DNA of 64,000 nt from Tetradesmus obliquus (lineage: Eukaryota > Chlorophyta > Chlorophyceae > Sphaeropleales > Scenedesmaceae), in contig CP126204.1 of NCBI GenBank assembly GCA_030272155.1, positions 992,001-1,056,000 of the forward strand. The letters are read 5' to 3'. How positions within the stretch are numbered: the first letter of the stretch is position 1; the number at the start of each line of letters is the position of its first letter. Below the pieces are notes generated by a model. That model had not been told where the DNA came from. It saw only the letters and a list, made by a program, of their open reading frames with translations, and made no database searches. This document shows, piece after piece, positions 44,793 through 56,563 of the stretch. A program made the translations under genes and the position numbers.

Positions 44793-45350
44793 CTGCTGCT
44801 GCACCGCTGACAGTGGCAAGCGCCATACAGCAGCAAAGTCCGCCTGCATGGCATCATCTGTGTCTGCATCCTCGTCAACCTGCAGCAGCACCGACTGCTG
44901 CTGCTGCTGGTGCTGCTCGTTGTCGTGCTCATCGTCATGCAGCCTGCTCTGCGTGCTGGTGTCTTCGCTGCCTTTGTGCTTCTTCTGAGCCCTGCAGGAG
45001 CCACCTTCCTGCTGCTGCCCTGCATCCTCCTGCTGCTCTGCGTGATCGTCGTGTTTAAAGCCTGTTATATGACAGCTGCCAACAGCAGCGCTGCCATTTG
45101 CAGCTGATCCCGCCCCGTGGCCATCTGCTGCTGCAGAGATTTGACTCACACGCTGCGCCTCTGCTGCTGGCTGCTGCTGCGCCAAAGCGTGCCCAGCTGG
45201 GCCTAAGGAGCCTGCTTGTGGCCCCTGGTCGCGCTGATGGGTCATGCTGCAGGTGTGCAAGGCAGCAAAGACAGCAACACGGACAGCAGGGCTGAGCGGC
45301 CCACAGGCAGGGTTTCCACGAACAGTGACCGTCAACGACCGCTGCAACAT
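42264..45350 (-). CDS. Giant poly-Gln/poly-Ala protein with an SSXT (SS18/GIF)-like segment
   Basis: A single uninterrupted frame of 1028 codons, with ATGs at 45350 and 45245 (the second, MTHQRDQGPQ, is a likely start). Residues about 350-395 read LVDNDSLLPHF...AENADLLQRYCSN...ACLDS. Aligned without gaps to the SSXT domain of plant GIF and animal SS18 (SWI/SNF subunits), the Asn, Ser-Leu, Glu, Ala, Arg, Asn and Asp-Ser positions coincide. SS18 and GIF proteins are also Gln-rich behind this domain. Behind it lie nine repeats of LSAFAAAAAASQSQQAQ separated by variable Gln runs (43160-43860), and a Gln/Tyr tail before the stop. The N-terminal part is acidic with His-Gln runs. A role in transcription is inferred. 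Without the SSXT match it would be only a Gln-rich hypothetical protein. Confidence 0.62.
43160..43860 (-). repeat. Nine-fold coding repeat (Gln run plus Ala-rich block)
   Basis: Units of roughly 55-80 bp encode a Gln run followed by LSAFAAAAAASQSQQ. Unit length varies through CAG copy number, while the Ala block is conserved. This is one of the few tandem arrays in the window that lie inside a reading frame; every unit length is a multiple of three. Confidence 0.88.
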
Positions 45351-45876
45351 GCGAGGTGGTAAGATTGAAAATTTGTATAGATATGCAATCTCACCGTGCG
45401 CGGTGCTACAAGCTCTCCAACGCCCGTCCGTCAGTCGCGGAGCAGAAGCAGATCAGGCAAGCCTGAAGGGGGCTGGCACGTATTCATTACATGTAAGAAG
45501 CCCAAGATGACATGTTGCAGCCTGCAAGCCCTACACAGCTCGTGTTGCCAGAACTGCCGCGACGTTTGAAAGCTTAACGGCTCCCAGGAATAGCTCAAAA
45601 CTGTCCAAAGTGCTCAACAACTCCTATGCCAGTAGCACGCTGCAGATCAGGCGTGCTGGCAGAGGGAAGTCCGGTCACAGTGTCACTGGGTGTCAAGGTG
45701 CAAAAACAGAGACTGCGGACATGCGCTTAGCCGCAAAAGAAGTCTGTCAACGCGATGTGGCGGTCATCAATCGATTGGTGTGGGCAACGTTGCAGCTAGC
45801 CAAGCTACCTGGCAGGCCTGACAGCAGCACAGCAGGCAGCAACCCAGGGGCAGCAGCAACACATCAAGCAGCAGTT
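45351..45876. promoter_or_regulatory. Divergent intergenic region of SSXT-like and GRC3/NOL9 genes
   Basis: About 0.53 kb between two divergent starts (0.63 kb if 45245 is the true SSXT-like start). If NOL9 begins at the alternative ATG 45721, it shrinks to 0.37 kb. No named site recognised. Confidence 0.4.
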
Positions 45877-46964
45877 ATGAAGCGAAAGTCCGGACAAAAC
45901 CAACCATCAAAGCACAGAAAAAGCTCTGATGCTGCTGCACCAGACGCTGTAGTCATCAGAGAGGGGCCAGGCTTCACACAGCTGAGTCTGCCACCAGGCC
46001 AGGTGTGCTACAGCAATGACATACAGCCCGCTGCAGCTGCAGCAACCAGCGGCACACTTCACTCCTGCAAAAGCAATATACCATCAGCCTGACCAAGCAT
46101 CTAGATGTAGGCCACTGGTAGTAATAATGTTGTGTGATGCACATCTTGCTGTGCTGATGCAGGGAGTTGTCGTGAGCGGCTGTGCCATGCTGGAGGTAGT
46201 GTCAGGCTGCGTGAGGGTGTTCGGGTGAGCAAGCAGCTCCCCACAGCACCACACAGCATAGCAGCAGTTGGACTGGTATAGGAGCATGTGCAGCTGGCGG
46301 TTGCTGGAGGCCGCAGCAGCAAACAGCCAGTGCATGCAGCTGCTTGAGGACAGCTGCCATCGGTCGCACTGACTGCAGCTTCGAAAGCCAGCAGTGCGGA
46401 TATGATGCACAGCAGCCTTAATCGGCCATGAGCGCGCAACGGCTGCTGCGTGTACTGGATACTGTACCTCATCACCACCAGCAGTTGCTGACAAACACTT
46501 AACAAAATGTATGCTTGTGCGCTTTACGACACCCCTGCGCAGTGCGCTTGTCACACCTGACCATGGCCGGGTGCGGCTGACGGCTCCTGCAAGGCACGGC
46601 AGAGCACTGCTGCTGTCAGCAGTACCGGCAGAGGCACAGGTTAGCAGCCACACCCTGCAAGCTGGTCGTTACGCAATGGAACAGCTGTCATGCATTTACG
46701 GTCTTGTGCGACATTTTGAATGCTGCTTGCCGGAGCTGTGTCAGTAAAGACAGAGTCATGTGCTGGCAGCTGCTATTTCTGTTGTGATGTGGGAGCTACT
46801 CTACTGGCTCGCAACGTGCTATGTCACCCAAAAGTTCAAAGTAACAAAGTAACAATCGTGGGTCTGTGGCTGCATGTGCAGGCTCCCCTCGCTCAGCCAA
46901 CAGTGCCTGTGCAGGCAGTGCTGCACACAGTGGCTCCACCAGCAGCAGCAGCAGCAGGTGGTGG

Positions 46965-47011
<47 letters not shown>

Positions 47012-50000
47012 CCTTCATTGTGGTTGAGGCCGGCAGTGCTGATGCGCTAGCAGCATGGCAGGCCCCACCCTCATGGATGCAGGTGAGGGCACAGCCTAGC
47101 TGTTTAGTCCTGTTCTTAATCCTGATCCTATTGTTAATCGTGGTCTTAAATACTAATTTAAGTCTGCGCCAGCAGCATGGCAGGCCCGACTTCATGGATG
47201 CACGTGAGGGCACAGCCTGTTACACTTTGTGTTAACACATCTTTGCCAGCCTGCAACTCTGTGTGTGGCACGCGTCTGTCGTCGGCACTGTTGCCCAGCT
47301 TGCTGATGGTGGCAGCAAGCAGCTGGGAAGTATGTTGACTGGCCAGCAGTGCCGGCGGACAGGCAGTGTTGGGTCATCGAGTTCAATGTCAACACAACTT
47401 CACCGTGAAACTCTGGCTGTAAGCTGTTTGTTCCCAACCTCAAGCGGTTGCAGCATCCAAAACATGTACTGGCTGCTGCTGTGGCTCATCTCTGCCCTGT
47501 TGCAGGCGGCAGACGCAGTCGTGCAGGCAGCAGCAGCAGCAGCAGCAGCCGGCGCGCCGCTGGTGGTTGCTGTCACTGGCTGCAAGGGCAGCGGCAAGTC
47601 AGCCGCAGCACGCCTGCTGGCCAACAGCTTGATGAGCAGCGGCAGCGGCAGCAGCAGCAGCGGTGTGCTGTTCTTAGACCTGGACCCTGGACAGCCGGAA
47701 CTAACACCTGTGGTGAGGGGGCGGTGCTGAGCTGTTGTCATAGAGCCTGCGGCACTTTGTTTGCTTGCCCTGTACCCAAAACTTGAATCGGCACTTTGTT
47801 TGCTTGCCCTGTGCCCATAATTTGCACTGCAGGAGAGGCCTGCAGCTCCCGGCACCACCACTGCCGCGTGCTTTAGCTGTTGGCGTCACTGCCTGCAGCC
47901 ACTTCTGTTGTCGTGTGGACAACAGCCAGTGTGCCGGCAGCATGCTGCGTGGTCAGCACAGGCCATGGATAGCTGCAGCTGCGCGCGTTGCTGACATGTA
48001 CTTGCTGCTGCTGCTGCTGCTGCTGCTGCTGTGCAGGGCTTGCTGTCGCTGCACATGCTGCAGCAGCCGCTGTTTGGGCCGTCACACATGCAGCAGCAGG
48101 ACCCGCTGATGGCCTTCTTTCAGGTGTGACCTTGAACTCTTTGTTTGGAGTGTTCGTTGATAGTTATGTGATGCAACTGCTGCTGCCTTCTCTCTTGAGG
48201 CTGCTACCCCTGCTGCTATGCGTTGTGTGAATGTCTTTCCCCTCTCAAACCACTGGGCACTACAGCCGTCCTGCTTGTGCATGCTGACCAAATTCACACC
48301 ACAGGGTGACGTGTCCTCCCAGTCAGAGCCGGGCCGCTACCTGCAAGCAGTACAGGCGCTGGTCAGCCGCTACTACAGCATGGCAGCAGCAGCAGCAGCA
48401 GCGCAGCAGCCGCCGCCGCCGCTGGTGGTCAACACGCCAGGCTGGGTAACAGGGCTGGGGCTGGAGCTGCTGGCAGAAGCCCTGCGCTGCGCAGCGCCGG
48501 GTTGCGGTGAGTTTTCCCCGTGTCTTTATTTGCTTCCAACTATCTAGGTCTTGTTTCAGCTTTCATCAGATGAGTATTCAATGTATGCTGTTTTTAATAA
48601 ATGTCATTTATCTGGGTCACTGGGCTGGGGCTGGAGCTGCTGGCGGAGGCGCTGCGCTGCGCGGGGCCGGGCTGCGGTGAGTTCTTCTCAAGTAAATGTA
48701 CAGCATAGTGCTCGTTGTTTTAGGGTTTTCTTTTTGTCAAGTTGTGGCTGGGTCACTGGGCTGGGGCTGGAGCTGCTGGCGGAGGCGCTGCGCTGTGCAG
48801 GGCCCGGCTGCGGTGAGTTGTCTATGGTTTGCTGACATGCTTTAAACTAGTCAGCTCTGTTTCCAACTTCAACCAGATTGATGCGGCTGGGTCACTGGGC
48901 TGGGGCTGGAGCTGCTGGCGGAGGCGCTACGCTGTGCAGCGCCAGGCTGCGGTGAGATTAATTCCTAAGGTCTGTTTAGAATTCTGTCAATCGTTCAAGG
49001 CTGTTACACTGCTGCCTTCAAAACCACATGCGGCTGGGTCACCGGGCTGGGGCTGGAGCTGCTGGCGGAGGCGCCGCGCTGCGCGGGGCCAGGCTGCGGT
49101 GAGTTGTCCGTGTTTCTTTGTTCGGTTCTGACTATCTAGGTCTTGTTTCAGCTATCATCAAGTAAACATTCAATGTAAGCTGTTATTAATTGTTGTGTGT
49201 GGGGGTCACCGGGCTGGGGCTGGAGCTGCTGGCGGAAGCGCTGCGCTGCGCAGCGCCGGGCTGCGTGAGCTGCTTTTCTGCCATCCAGGCTATTGCTGCA
49301 TAGTGAACATGTTGCTGCAGTGAATCCGCAAGAGCTGCTGGCGGAGGCGCTGCACTGCCCGTAGCTCTGACTGCAGGTGCTCTCTTTGTGGGGTCCCCGT
49401 CACAAGCCTGTTTGCTGCTGCGAATGTTGCTCTGCAGTCGTCGACGTACGGAGCCCCAACAGCAAGAAGAACCTGCCAGATGGCTGCTGGTGGATGGATG
49501 GCACGGCAGCACCAGCTGGCACGCTGCCAGCCGTGCTGCAGGTGCAGAGTGTGGCTGCTGCTGCTGCTGGTGCTGCTGCTGCGGAGACGCCAGCAAAGAC
49601 CGGCGCTGCTGCTGCAGCAGCTGCTGGCTCGTGCTTCAGCACTCAATCAGGTGCGTCGAAGCTGAGATGCTGTGTTTTTGATAACTGCTGTCTTCCCTTT
49701 GGAGCTGATGCTGAGCTTCTGAGCTAGTATACGCGCTGGCGGCTGAGTTATTGCTGGCTGCCGCCCCACTCAAGCTCAGTGCTGCAACTGCTGCAACTGC
49801 TGCCAACTTCTGCTGCAGGCGACACTGTCACCACAGCCAACCCTGGCGGCAGCAGCAGCAGCAAAGCAGGCCGGGCGCTGTCAGCAGCAGATGCACGGGC
49901 ACTGTCTTGGCTAGCGTGGGCTAGGCGTGTCATTGCAGCATCAGCAGCAGCACAGGAGCAGCAGCAGCAGCAGCAGATCACTAATGGCAAGCCAGCACCA

Positions 50001-50048
50001 GCTGTCAAAACTGCCACTGCAGATGCACCAGCAGCAGCAGCAGTGGAT

Positions 50049-50086
<38 letters not shown>

Positions 50087-50233
50087 TGGGGATGAGTTTC
50101 AGGAGGCAGCAGCAGGGCTAGCAGCTGCGCTGCCGTTTGAAGTGCTGCTGCGGGATGTGTCAGTTGAGCTGCCGCATGCGCAAGTGCAGCAGGGGGAGCT
50201 CCCGCTGGCACTGAATGGCGCCCTTGTCGGCCT

Positions 50234-50267
<34 letters not shown>

Positions 50268-50579
50268 TGTCCTGCAGGATCTGGCGGTGGGGTTGCGGCG
50301 CTCGGGCCGCAGCTGCAGGAGTGCTTGGGGGTGGGTCTGGTGCGTGCTGTCGATGCACAGAAGGGGCTGCTGTACCTGCTGACAGATGTGCCTGAGCAGC
50401 GCTTGCAGGAAGTTGACGTGTTGATGGTGGGGCGGCTGGAGCTTCCTGAGAAGCTGACAGTTGCGCAGCAGCTGGCGCCGCCGTATCAGAGCCTGTTCTG
50501 CCTGGGCAGCGCTGCGACGGGTGCGGGGCTGATCAAGAGCCGGAATAATTTGCTGCGGGCGTCTATGTTGAGGCAGTGA
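45877..50579 (+). CDS. NOL9: Polynucleotide 5'-hydroxyl kinase GRC3/NOL9
   Basis: GRC3/NOL9 phosphorylates the 5'-OH of pre-rRNA during ITS2 processing in the nucleolus. Nine exons join in phase: 45877-46002, 46163-46224, 46543-46639, 46882-47082, 47506-47712, 48037-48123, 48305-48506, 49438-49650 and 49819-50579 (651 residues). The N terminus is basic (MKRKSGQNQPSKHRKS). The P-loop is GCKGSGKS, followed by the Walker-B region LFLDLDPGQPELTP. Then come GLLSLHMLQQPLFGP, DPLMAFFQGDVSS, a GRYLQAV helix, and VVNTPGWVTGLGLELL, all in family order. The C-terminal part is loaded with Ala, Gln and Ser runs, which makes it long. An alternative ATG at 45721 would add 52 residues. Confidence 0.9.
48616..49361 (+). 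repeat. Five to six donor-side ghost copies of NOL9 exon 7
   Basis: Copies of the exon end (reading WVTGLGLELLAEALRCAGPGC) followed by a G and GTGAGT or similar lie near 48620, 48753, 48890, 49035 and 49205. A shorter one lies near 49335. None has a 3' splice site in front, so they cannot be whole exons. Unit spacing is about 135-170 bp. A shorter copy of the end of exon 4 lies at about 47165-47210. Confidence 0.88.
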
Positions 50580-51317
50580 GCGGTGAGGGCGTTGTTGCTG
50601 TGGCTTGTTTGGTTATTAAACGATGATGATGTTGAGGCAGGGAGGGGTGAAGGGTGCTGTCAGGTCAGGCGGCAGCACTGTGGTGCAGCTCATGCAATGT
50701 TGGCAGAGGGTGATTGTACAGCGTCCCCAGATGTCTTGGTGGGGGATTACGTATTTTTAAACATGTGATACAGTGTGCCTGCTTTTATTCTGAGAAAGCA
50801 GGACGGCACAAGCCTTGAATTGAAGGCCGTTGTCTGGCCAGGTGTTGTTATGATTGCAGGTAATACTAGGCAACATAGGAGCAGAAGCAGGAGCTGCACA
50901 TGCTAATCTGAGGTTCAGCAGCCATGGTGGCCTTTCGGGGGACCACTTCTTGCCATGTGAGTACGCATTATGTTGCATCATGCTTATGCTTGTAATGAAT
51001 GCAATCGGCAACTTTCTTTATATGGCCTGTGGCCAGCGAGTTGGCGGTGCACCTGACAGCAGTACGGACAGCAGTTCAGCAGCGCTGGCGCACGCATGTT
51101 AAGAAGCACTGAGAGTATAAAACAACCATCGTCAAATCGCAGGCTTGCGCAGACCGCAAGCTGCCATATGAAATCGTAGTAGGGATTAGTAAAAGTGGCT
51201 GTGCAGGTGACCGAAGGCAACTTGATAACGCATGCCAAGCTCTTTGTTGATCATAGGCGCTCGTCGTGTGATCAGAGTTGTTCGAGCCCTATCCCCTGCA
51301 CGTCACTTACAGCCATC
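50580..51317. other. Intergenic stretch between NOL9 and phosphoglycolate phosphatase genes
   Basis: Both genes are on the plus strand. Apart from the dispersed repeat at 50922-51026 I see no feature. It must hold the NOL9 terminator side and the PGP promoter. Confidence 0.5.
50922..51026 (+). repeat. Dispersed repeat, copy 3 (longest)
   Basis: This copy spans the parts shared with copy 1 (ccatggtggcctttcggggg) and copy 2 (gtaatgaatgcaatcggcaa). It therefore shows that the two are pieces of one element of at least about 105 bp. It lies between the NOL9 and PGP genes. No coding capacity or terminal repeats seen. Confidence 0.85.
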
Positions 51318-53163
51318 ATGCTGGGTGCAAGGCAATTGCAGACGTCTCGTTGCGCTAGGCAGGCAGCAAGCAGCACCAAAGTAAACTATAGAATGGTCAG
51401 CTGCAAAGCCGTGGCGAACGGCACAACCCAGCGTGAGTCCACTTTGCTGCTGGGCGCTGAGGGCGGGTGAAGGCAGTGAAGTGATGCTCATTGAGACTCC
51501 CGTCGTCCATGCAGCTCGCAGGGCAGACACCGATGACAAGAGGAAGCTGATTGATAGCGTAGACTGCTTCATCTTCGACTGCGATGGTGAGTGGTGCCAG
51601 CTGCAGGCTTGCTGCTGCTGACGCTGCTGTTGCCAGCATGCATGCAAGCAATTGCAGCCGTGCTAGGAGTGCATTGGATACAATATCATGTCAGTAGCTG
51701 CTAAAGACGTCTATGTACACGGTCAACGGTCAAAGCCTGCAACTCACCTCTGCAGGAGTCATCTGGAGGGGCGACTCAGTCATTGATGGAGTGCCAGAGA
51801 CGCTGGACATGCTGCGAGCAATGGTGGGTGCATATCTGTGTGTTGTTTCAGCAGCTGCTCTTGCTCATCATTGGAAGCAAGCTCCTCACATTGATTGGTT
51901 TTTTATACTCCTATCAGCGGTGTGTTGGGCCCACTCACATCTGCTGTAGCAGTGCGCTGGTGCAAGCAAACAGGTGCAGTACACCACATTCAGGTGTTGG
52001 CGGCCTTCCCCACTGGAGCAGCGCCAACACACCTGCAGGCATATCCATAACATTAGTGCAGCCTTCTGTCGTAGGTTGCATACAAGAGCTTGCTCTGAAG
52101 TATAGTATGGTGCGTATGGATGTCATGGCTGCTGCCGCAGGGCAAGCGGCTGGTGTTTGTCACCAACAACAGCACCAAGAGCCGCGCAGGCTACCTGGGC
52201 AAGTTCACCGGGCTGGGGCTGAATGTGAACGCGGTGAGCAGCAGCGGCAGCAGCAGCAGCAGCAGCAGGGCAGCAGCAGCAGCAGGGCAGCAGCAGCAGC
52301 AGCAGCAGGCTACCTGGGCAAGTTCACGGGGCTGGGGCTGAATGTGAAGGTGGTGAGCAGCAGCAGCAGCAGCAGCAGCGGCGGCAGCGGCGGCAGCGGC
52401 GGCAGCAGCAGCAGCAGCAGCAGCAGCACCACCAGCAGGCTACCTGGACAAACCACGGGGCTGGGGCCGGACGTGAACGCGGTGAACCGGCAGCAGCAGC
52501 AGCAGCAGCAGGGGGAGCAGCAGCAGCTGGGGCGGCAGCAGCAGCAGCAGCAGCAGGATGAGCTTCAGCATGACTGTGACGGATTGTTGGTGGATGCTGG
52601 TGAATTGACTGAGGGGTTGATGGAAGTTGCAGCAAAGTGAGCAGCTGCTGCAACAGCCAGCACCAGTTGTGGTAGCACCAGTATGTGTGCAAAACACAGC
52701 AGCTGCTCAAGCAGCAGAAACAGCTGCTGTAGCAACAAACACAGCATATTGAGCTATCAGGGACGGTAGCAGCAGTCCTTTGTGCTACGTCATGAAAGGT
52801 TGTGAACAACACTTCCCATGTCAACGCGTCTCTTTTGTTCTCAGTGTGACACAGACGCTGCCTGCATGGTGCACACCATGTGGTGTGCCTGTGGCGGTTG
52901 TCTGGCATACAAGCTGCAGATTTTGCAGCAGCTTGGAGGGCAACATCTTCATGCCGTGTGCGATCCAGCTGCTGCATCTGCCATCACTGCTGTTGAATGT
53001 GCCCTCACTGCTGCTGCACCTTCCCCCACTGCTGTTGTTGCTGGTGCTGCTGCTGCTGCTGCTGCTGCTGCCACAACAGGAGGAGATCTACTCATCTTCA
53101 TACGCAGCTGCTGCCTACCTGGAGTCAATTGACTTCAAGAAGAAGGTGCGCAGCAGCAGCAGC

Positions 53164-53197
<34 letters not shown>

Positions 53198-53520
53198 GGC
53201 GGCAGCAGCAGCAGCAGGCGGCAGCAGCAGCAGCAGCAGGAACAGAAGCAACAGTAGCAGCAGCAGCAGCAGGTACATCAAGAGTCACAATTGTCAGGGA
53301 CAAGGGCCTTTGGCATGCCTAAGCGGTTACAGCCCTGCCAAATGACCACACGCAAGTTCTTCTAACCAACATGTTACATCATAATCAGCATACAATAACG
53401 ACCTGTCATGACTCTGCTGCAACTGTATCACCAGGTGTATGTGGTTGGTGAGAGCGACATTCTCGAAGAGCTGGACTTGAAGGGCATCCAGCATCATCAC
53501 ACCAACACAAAAAAACACCA

Positions 53521-53598
<78 letters not shown>

Positions 53599-53684
53599 TG
53601 TATGTCATTGGTGAGAGCGGCATTCTTGAGGAGCTGGCTGGACTTGAAGGGCATCCAGCACCATCACACCAATACAACATTCCA

Positions 53685-53738
<54 letters not shown>

Positions 53739-53833
53739 ACTGCCAGGTGTATGTCATTGGTGAGAGCGGCATTCTTGAGGAGCTGGCTGGACTTGAAGGG
53801 CATCCAGCACCATCACAACACAAACAACCACCA

Positions 53834-53872
<39 letters not shown>

Positions 53873-54653
53873 TGTATGTCATTGGTGAGAGCGGCATTCT
53901 CGAAGAGCTGGACTTGAAGGGCATCCAGCACCTGGGGGGTCCCGAGGACGCAGAAAAGGTGGTGGCACTCAAGAAGGGAGAGTACATGGAGCACGACGAG
54001 GACGTGAGTGGCGGCTTGTTATGTTACACGGATTAACATTATGACACAGCAAATAACAACATGCCTGTACAGCACCTGGGTGGTCGTTGAGGATGTGGGA
54101 GAGGTGACAGTCAAATCCAAAGAACACATGCAGCCTGATCAGTACGCCAGAAGCAAAATCGGACACCTGCAAAATCACTGCAAGACCAGTAACTACGTAG
54201 CATGCAACAGTCATTAGTTTAAATGTATGTTTGACCCGCAGGTGGGCGCCGTGGTGGTGGGCTTTGACCGCCTTACAACCGTCACAAGATCCAGTACGCC
54301 ACGCTGTGCATCCGCAATCTCAATGTTGAATCACTGAGCATCTATGTAAATTTTGTTATGCAGGTGGGCGCGGTCGTGGTGGGCTTTGACCGCCACATCA
54401 ACTACTACAAGATCCAGTACGCCACGCTGTGCATCCGCGAGAACCCCGGCTGCCTGTTCATCGCCACCAACAGGGACGCAGTCACACACCTCACAGATGC
54501 GCAGGTGCGGCCGTGTACTGTGCAGCCATGTTGCTGCTATGGCTCGCTTGGTATCATAAATTATGTTGATGCTGTGCAGCCATGTGCGCTGAGCAGGCAT
54601 GCAGCCTGGGTGGGGGATAGAGGTCTCCAACACGGCTGTGCAGGCTGCGGCAA

Positions 54654-54687
<34 letters not shown>

Positions 54688-55876
54688 GGCAATGCATTGC
54701 ACAGTCATGCATTATGACAACCCCGGCTGCCTCTTCATCGCCACTAACATGGACGCAGTCACACACCTCACAGACGCACAGGTGCGGCAGCTAAGGGTTC
54801 AGGGTCCCGCGGCAGCTACGAGTTGGGGAGCAATGCGTTGTGCATGTTTAGCACATGCACAGCTGTCTTCAAGTGTTACAAAACACTTCACATGACACGG
54901 ATCTTGCACCGTTGCTCAAATAATGCAGGAGTGGGCGGGCAACGGCTCCATGGTGGGCGCGATCGCGGGCAGCACCAAGCGCGAGCCGATCACTGTCGGC
55001 AAGCCTGCAGAGTTCATGCTGGACAACATCGCCAAGACATTTGGCCTGAAGCGGCAGCAGATCTGCATGGTGGGCGACAGGCTGGACACGGACATCCTGT
55101 TCGGCAAGAACGGCGGGCTCACCACCTGCCTGGTGCTGTCAGGTGCGTGCTGTTTTCATGTTTGTGTTGTGATGAGTGCTTGGTTGTTGCGCTGAGCGGG
55201 CTGGCATGGGCATGGGGTGATGCATTATGCAAGGCACATCAGCAGCCGAGTGCCTGCAGTATACTTTGGGCACGTGGCAGGTGGCATCCGGCTGTAAGCG
55301 GCAGCAGATCTGCATGGTGGGCGACAGGCTGGACACAGACATCCTGTTTGACAAGAACGGCGGGCTCACCACCTGCCTGGTGCTGTCAGGTGCGTGCGCG
55401 GGTTGTGTTTGTGATGTTATAAAGGGAGAGTTCATTTCACAACATGTAAGCAGGGCTGAAGCTGGCTCTGGCGCTGAAAGGCTGTTTCCTACTCGGATCA
55501 AACGATTACAACACGCTTGGGTGAAGTACCCCGCGTTCATCCGCCAAGAATAGTTAGGTAGACGTTATCTGGCAGTGTTGGGCGATGTTGCGCGAGTGCA
55601 GGAGAAGCGAGTTCAGCAACTGCATGGTGCGTTCAGGTGCGTACGGTACATTGCTGCGATGATAAATGCGGAACTGCAGCTGGTTAGGCGTGCAAAACGT
55701 CCTTGAATGACACAGTGGGACTTCTGACGCGCCCGCTGCTGCTGCTGCTGCTGCTGCCAGGCGTGACTGATGAGGAGACACTGCTGAGCCCAGAGAACAG
55801 CGTGCACCCAGACTACTACATGAGCCAGCTGTCGGAGCTGCTCGCAGTGAAGGAGGCAGCAAAGGTGGCCGCCTGA
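51318..55876 (+). CDS. PGP1: Chloroplast phosphoglycolate phosphatase (PGP1)
   Basis: PGP1 removes phosphate from 2-phosphoglycolate made by the Rubisco oxygenase reaction, the first step of photorespiration. Nine exons join in phase: 51318-51432, 51473-51586, 51756-51823, 52141-52233, 53080-53145, 53872-54003, 54364-54504, 54929-55142 and 55761-55876 (352 residues). The start MLGARQLQTSRCARQAASS looks like a transit peptide. HAD motifs are complete: nucleophile FIFDCDGVIW, VFVTNNSTKSRAGYLGKF, and MVGDRLDTDILFG. Between them lie EEIYSSSYAAAAYLES, VGAVVVGFDRHINYYK and NPGCLFIATN, very close to the Chlamydomonas enzyme. Intron 1 is only 40 bases (GTGAGT...GTGAAG) but is needed to avoid a stop and keep phase. 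CTG runs directly precede exons 5, 6 and 9. Confidence 0.95.
52300..52490 (+). repeat. Donor-side ghost copies of PGP exon 4 amid CAG runs
   Basis: Two copies of the end of exon 4 (GYLGKFTGLGLNV) lie at about 52305-52352 and 52436-52483, the second badly decayed. Both are embedded in CAG/CGG-rich microsatellite sequence. Confidence 0.8.
53428..53835 (+). repeat. Three acceptor-side ghost copies of PGP exon 6 with CTG tracts
   Basis: Copies of the exon start (VYVIGESGILEELDLKGIQH with changes) begin near 53435, 53598 and 53749, before the intact exon at 53872. The second and third are each preceded by a long CTG run (about 24 units ending at 53593 and about 17 units ending near 53741) closing in CTGCCAG, like the real exon. 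Two copies have an extra AG/GCTG insertion that shifts the frame. Confidence 0.88.
54240..55392 (+). repeat. Ghost copies of PGP exons 7 and 8, and a 29-base G run
   Basis: An acceptor-side copy of exon 7 (54241-54325) has a deletion after GFDR. A donor-side copy of its end (NPGCLFIATNMDAVTHL) lies at 54716-54781. A donor-side copy of exon 8 (KRQQICMVGDRLDTDILF with Gly to Asp just after) lies at 55296-55389. Within the intron, 54657-54685 is an uninterrupted run of 29 G. Confidence 0.85.
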
Positions 55877-56563
55877 AGCCGTCAGGTTGAAGGCTTCAGG
55901 TTTACCGAGTGTGGATGGCGCTGTTTTGAGGGAGTTTAATGGTGCAGTAGGAGCTGCTTGAAGGAAGCATGCAAAGGCTGCTGCGCGCTGCAGCCGCCAG
56001 GGACAACAGACCTGGTGTCTGGCGCAGATGCGAAGGTGTTCGTTCTGCATTGGACCAGTAGCTTTGGGGTGACGGACGTCATGTATGTGCACATGCGCAG
56101 CTGGAAGCAAAGTCGTTGATGGGATGATGTTGATGATCTAGTCATGGCTGATCAGGTGGCACTCTGCAGGGCTGCACCCTACACTGCAGCTGCAATGGCT
56201 TGTGTACTGCTACAGCATTCTGCTTGCCTTTCGGCATCATGCATGCGCCCCATCGCAAGCTTTGTTTGGATTCAGCTGTATGTGGCGTGTGAGGAACCCC
56301 TGTGTGCCTTGCAGAGGCATCCAAGATGCCAAGTGTTACTGTTGGCAGCCAGTGTGCGTCATGTTACTAATGCTAATGGGTGTGTACTCAGTGCAGTGCA
56401 GCAGTTCTGCAGCCGGGCTTAATCATCACGCTGTGTATGGTATTGTGATACGGTCCTGTGAAACGTTTTTGATTGGTTGCCCTCCACTCAGAGTTTGCTA
56501 CGTGCCCTCAAGGTCACAAACGTCGGTCTCGCGCTTCATCAATCGCAGCTTACAAACAAAAGG
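55877..56563. other. Intergenic stretch between PGP and HIBADH genes
   Basis: No gene recognised. Both flanking genes run on the plus strand. The sequence lacks CAG runs and ghost exons. Confidence 0.45.

Noticed and set aside
42264..45350. Long Cys-, Ser- and Leu-rich frames on both strands across this locus
   Set aside because: They are other-frame readings of the CAG/CTG runs of the Gln-rich gene and have no family features.
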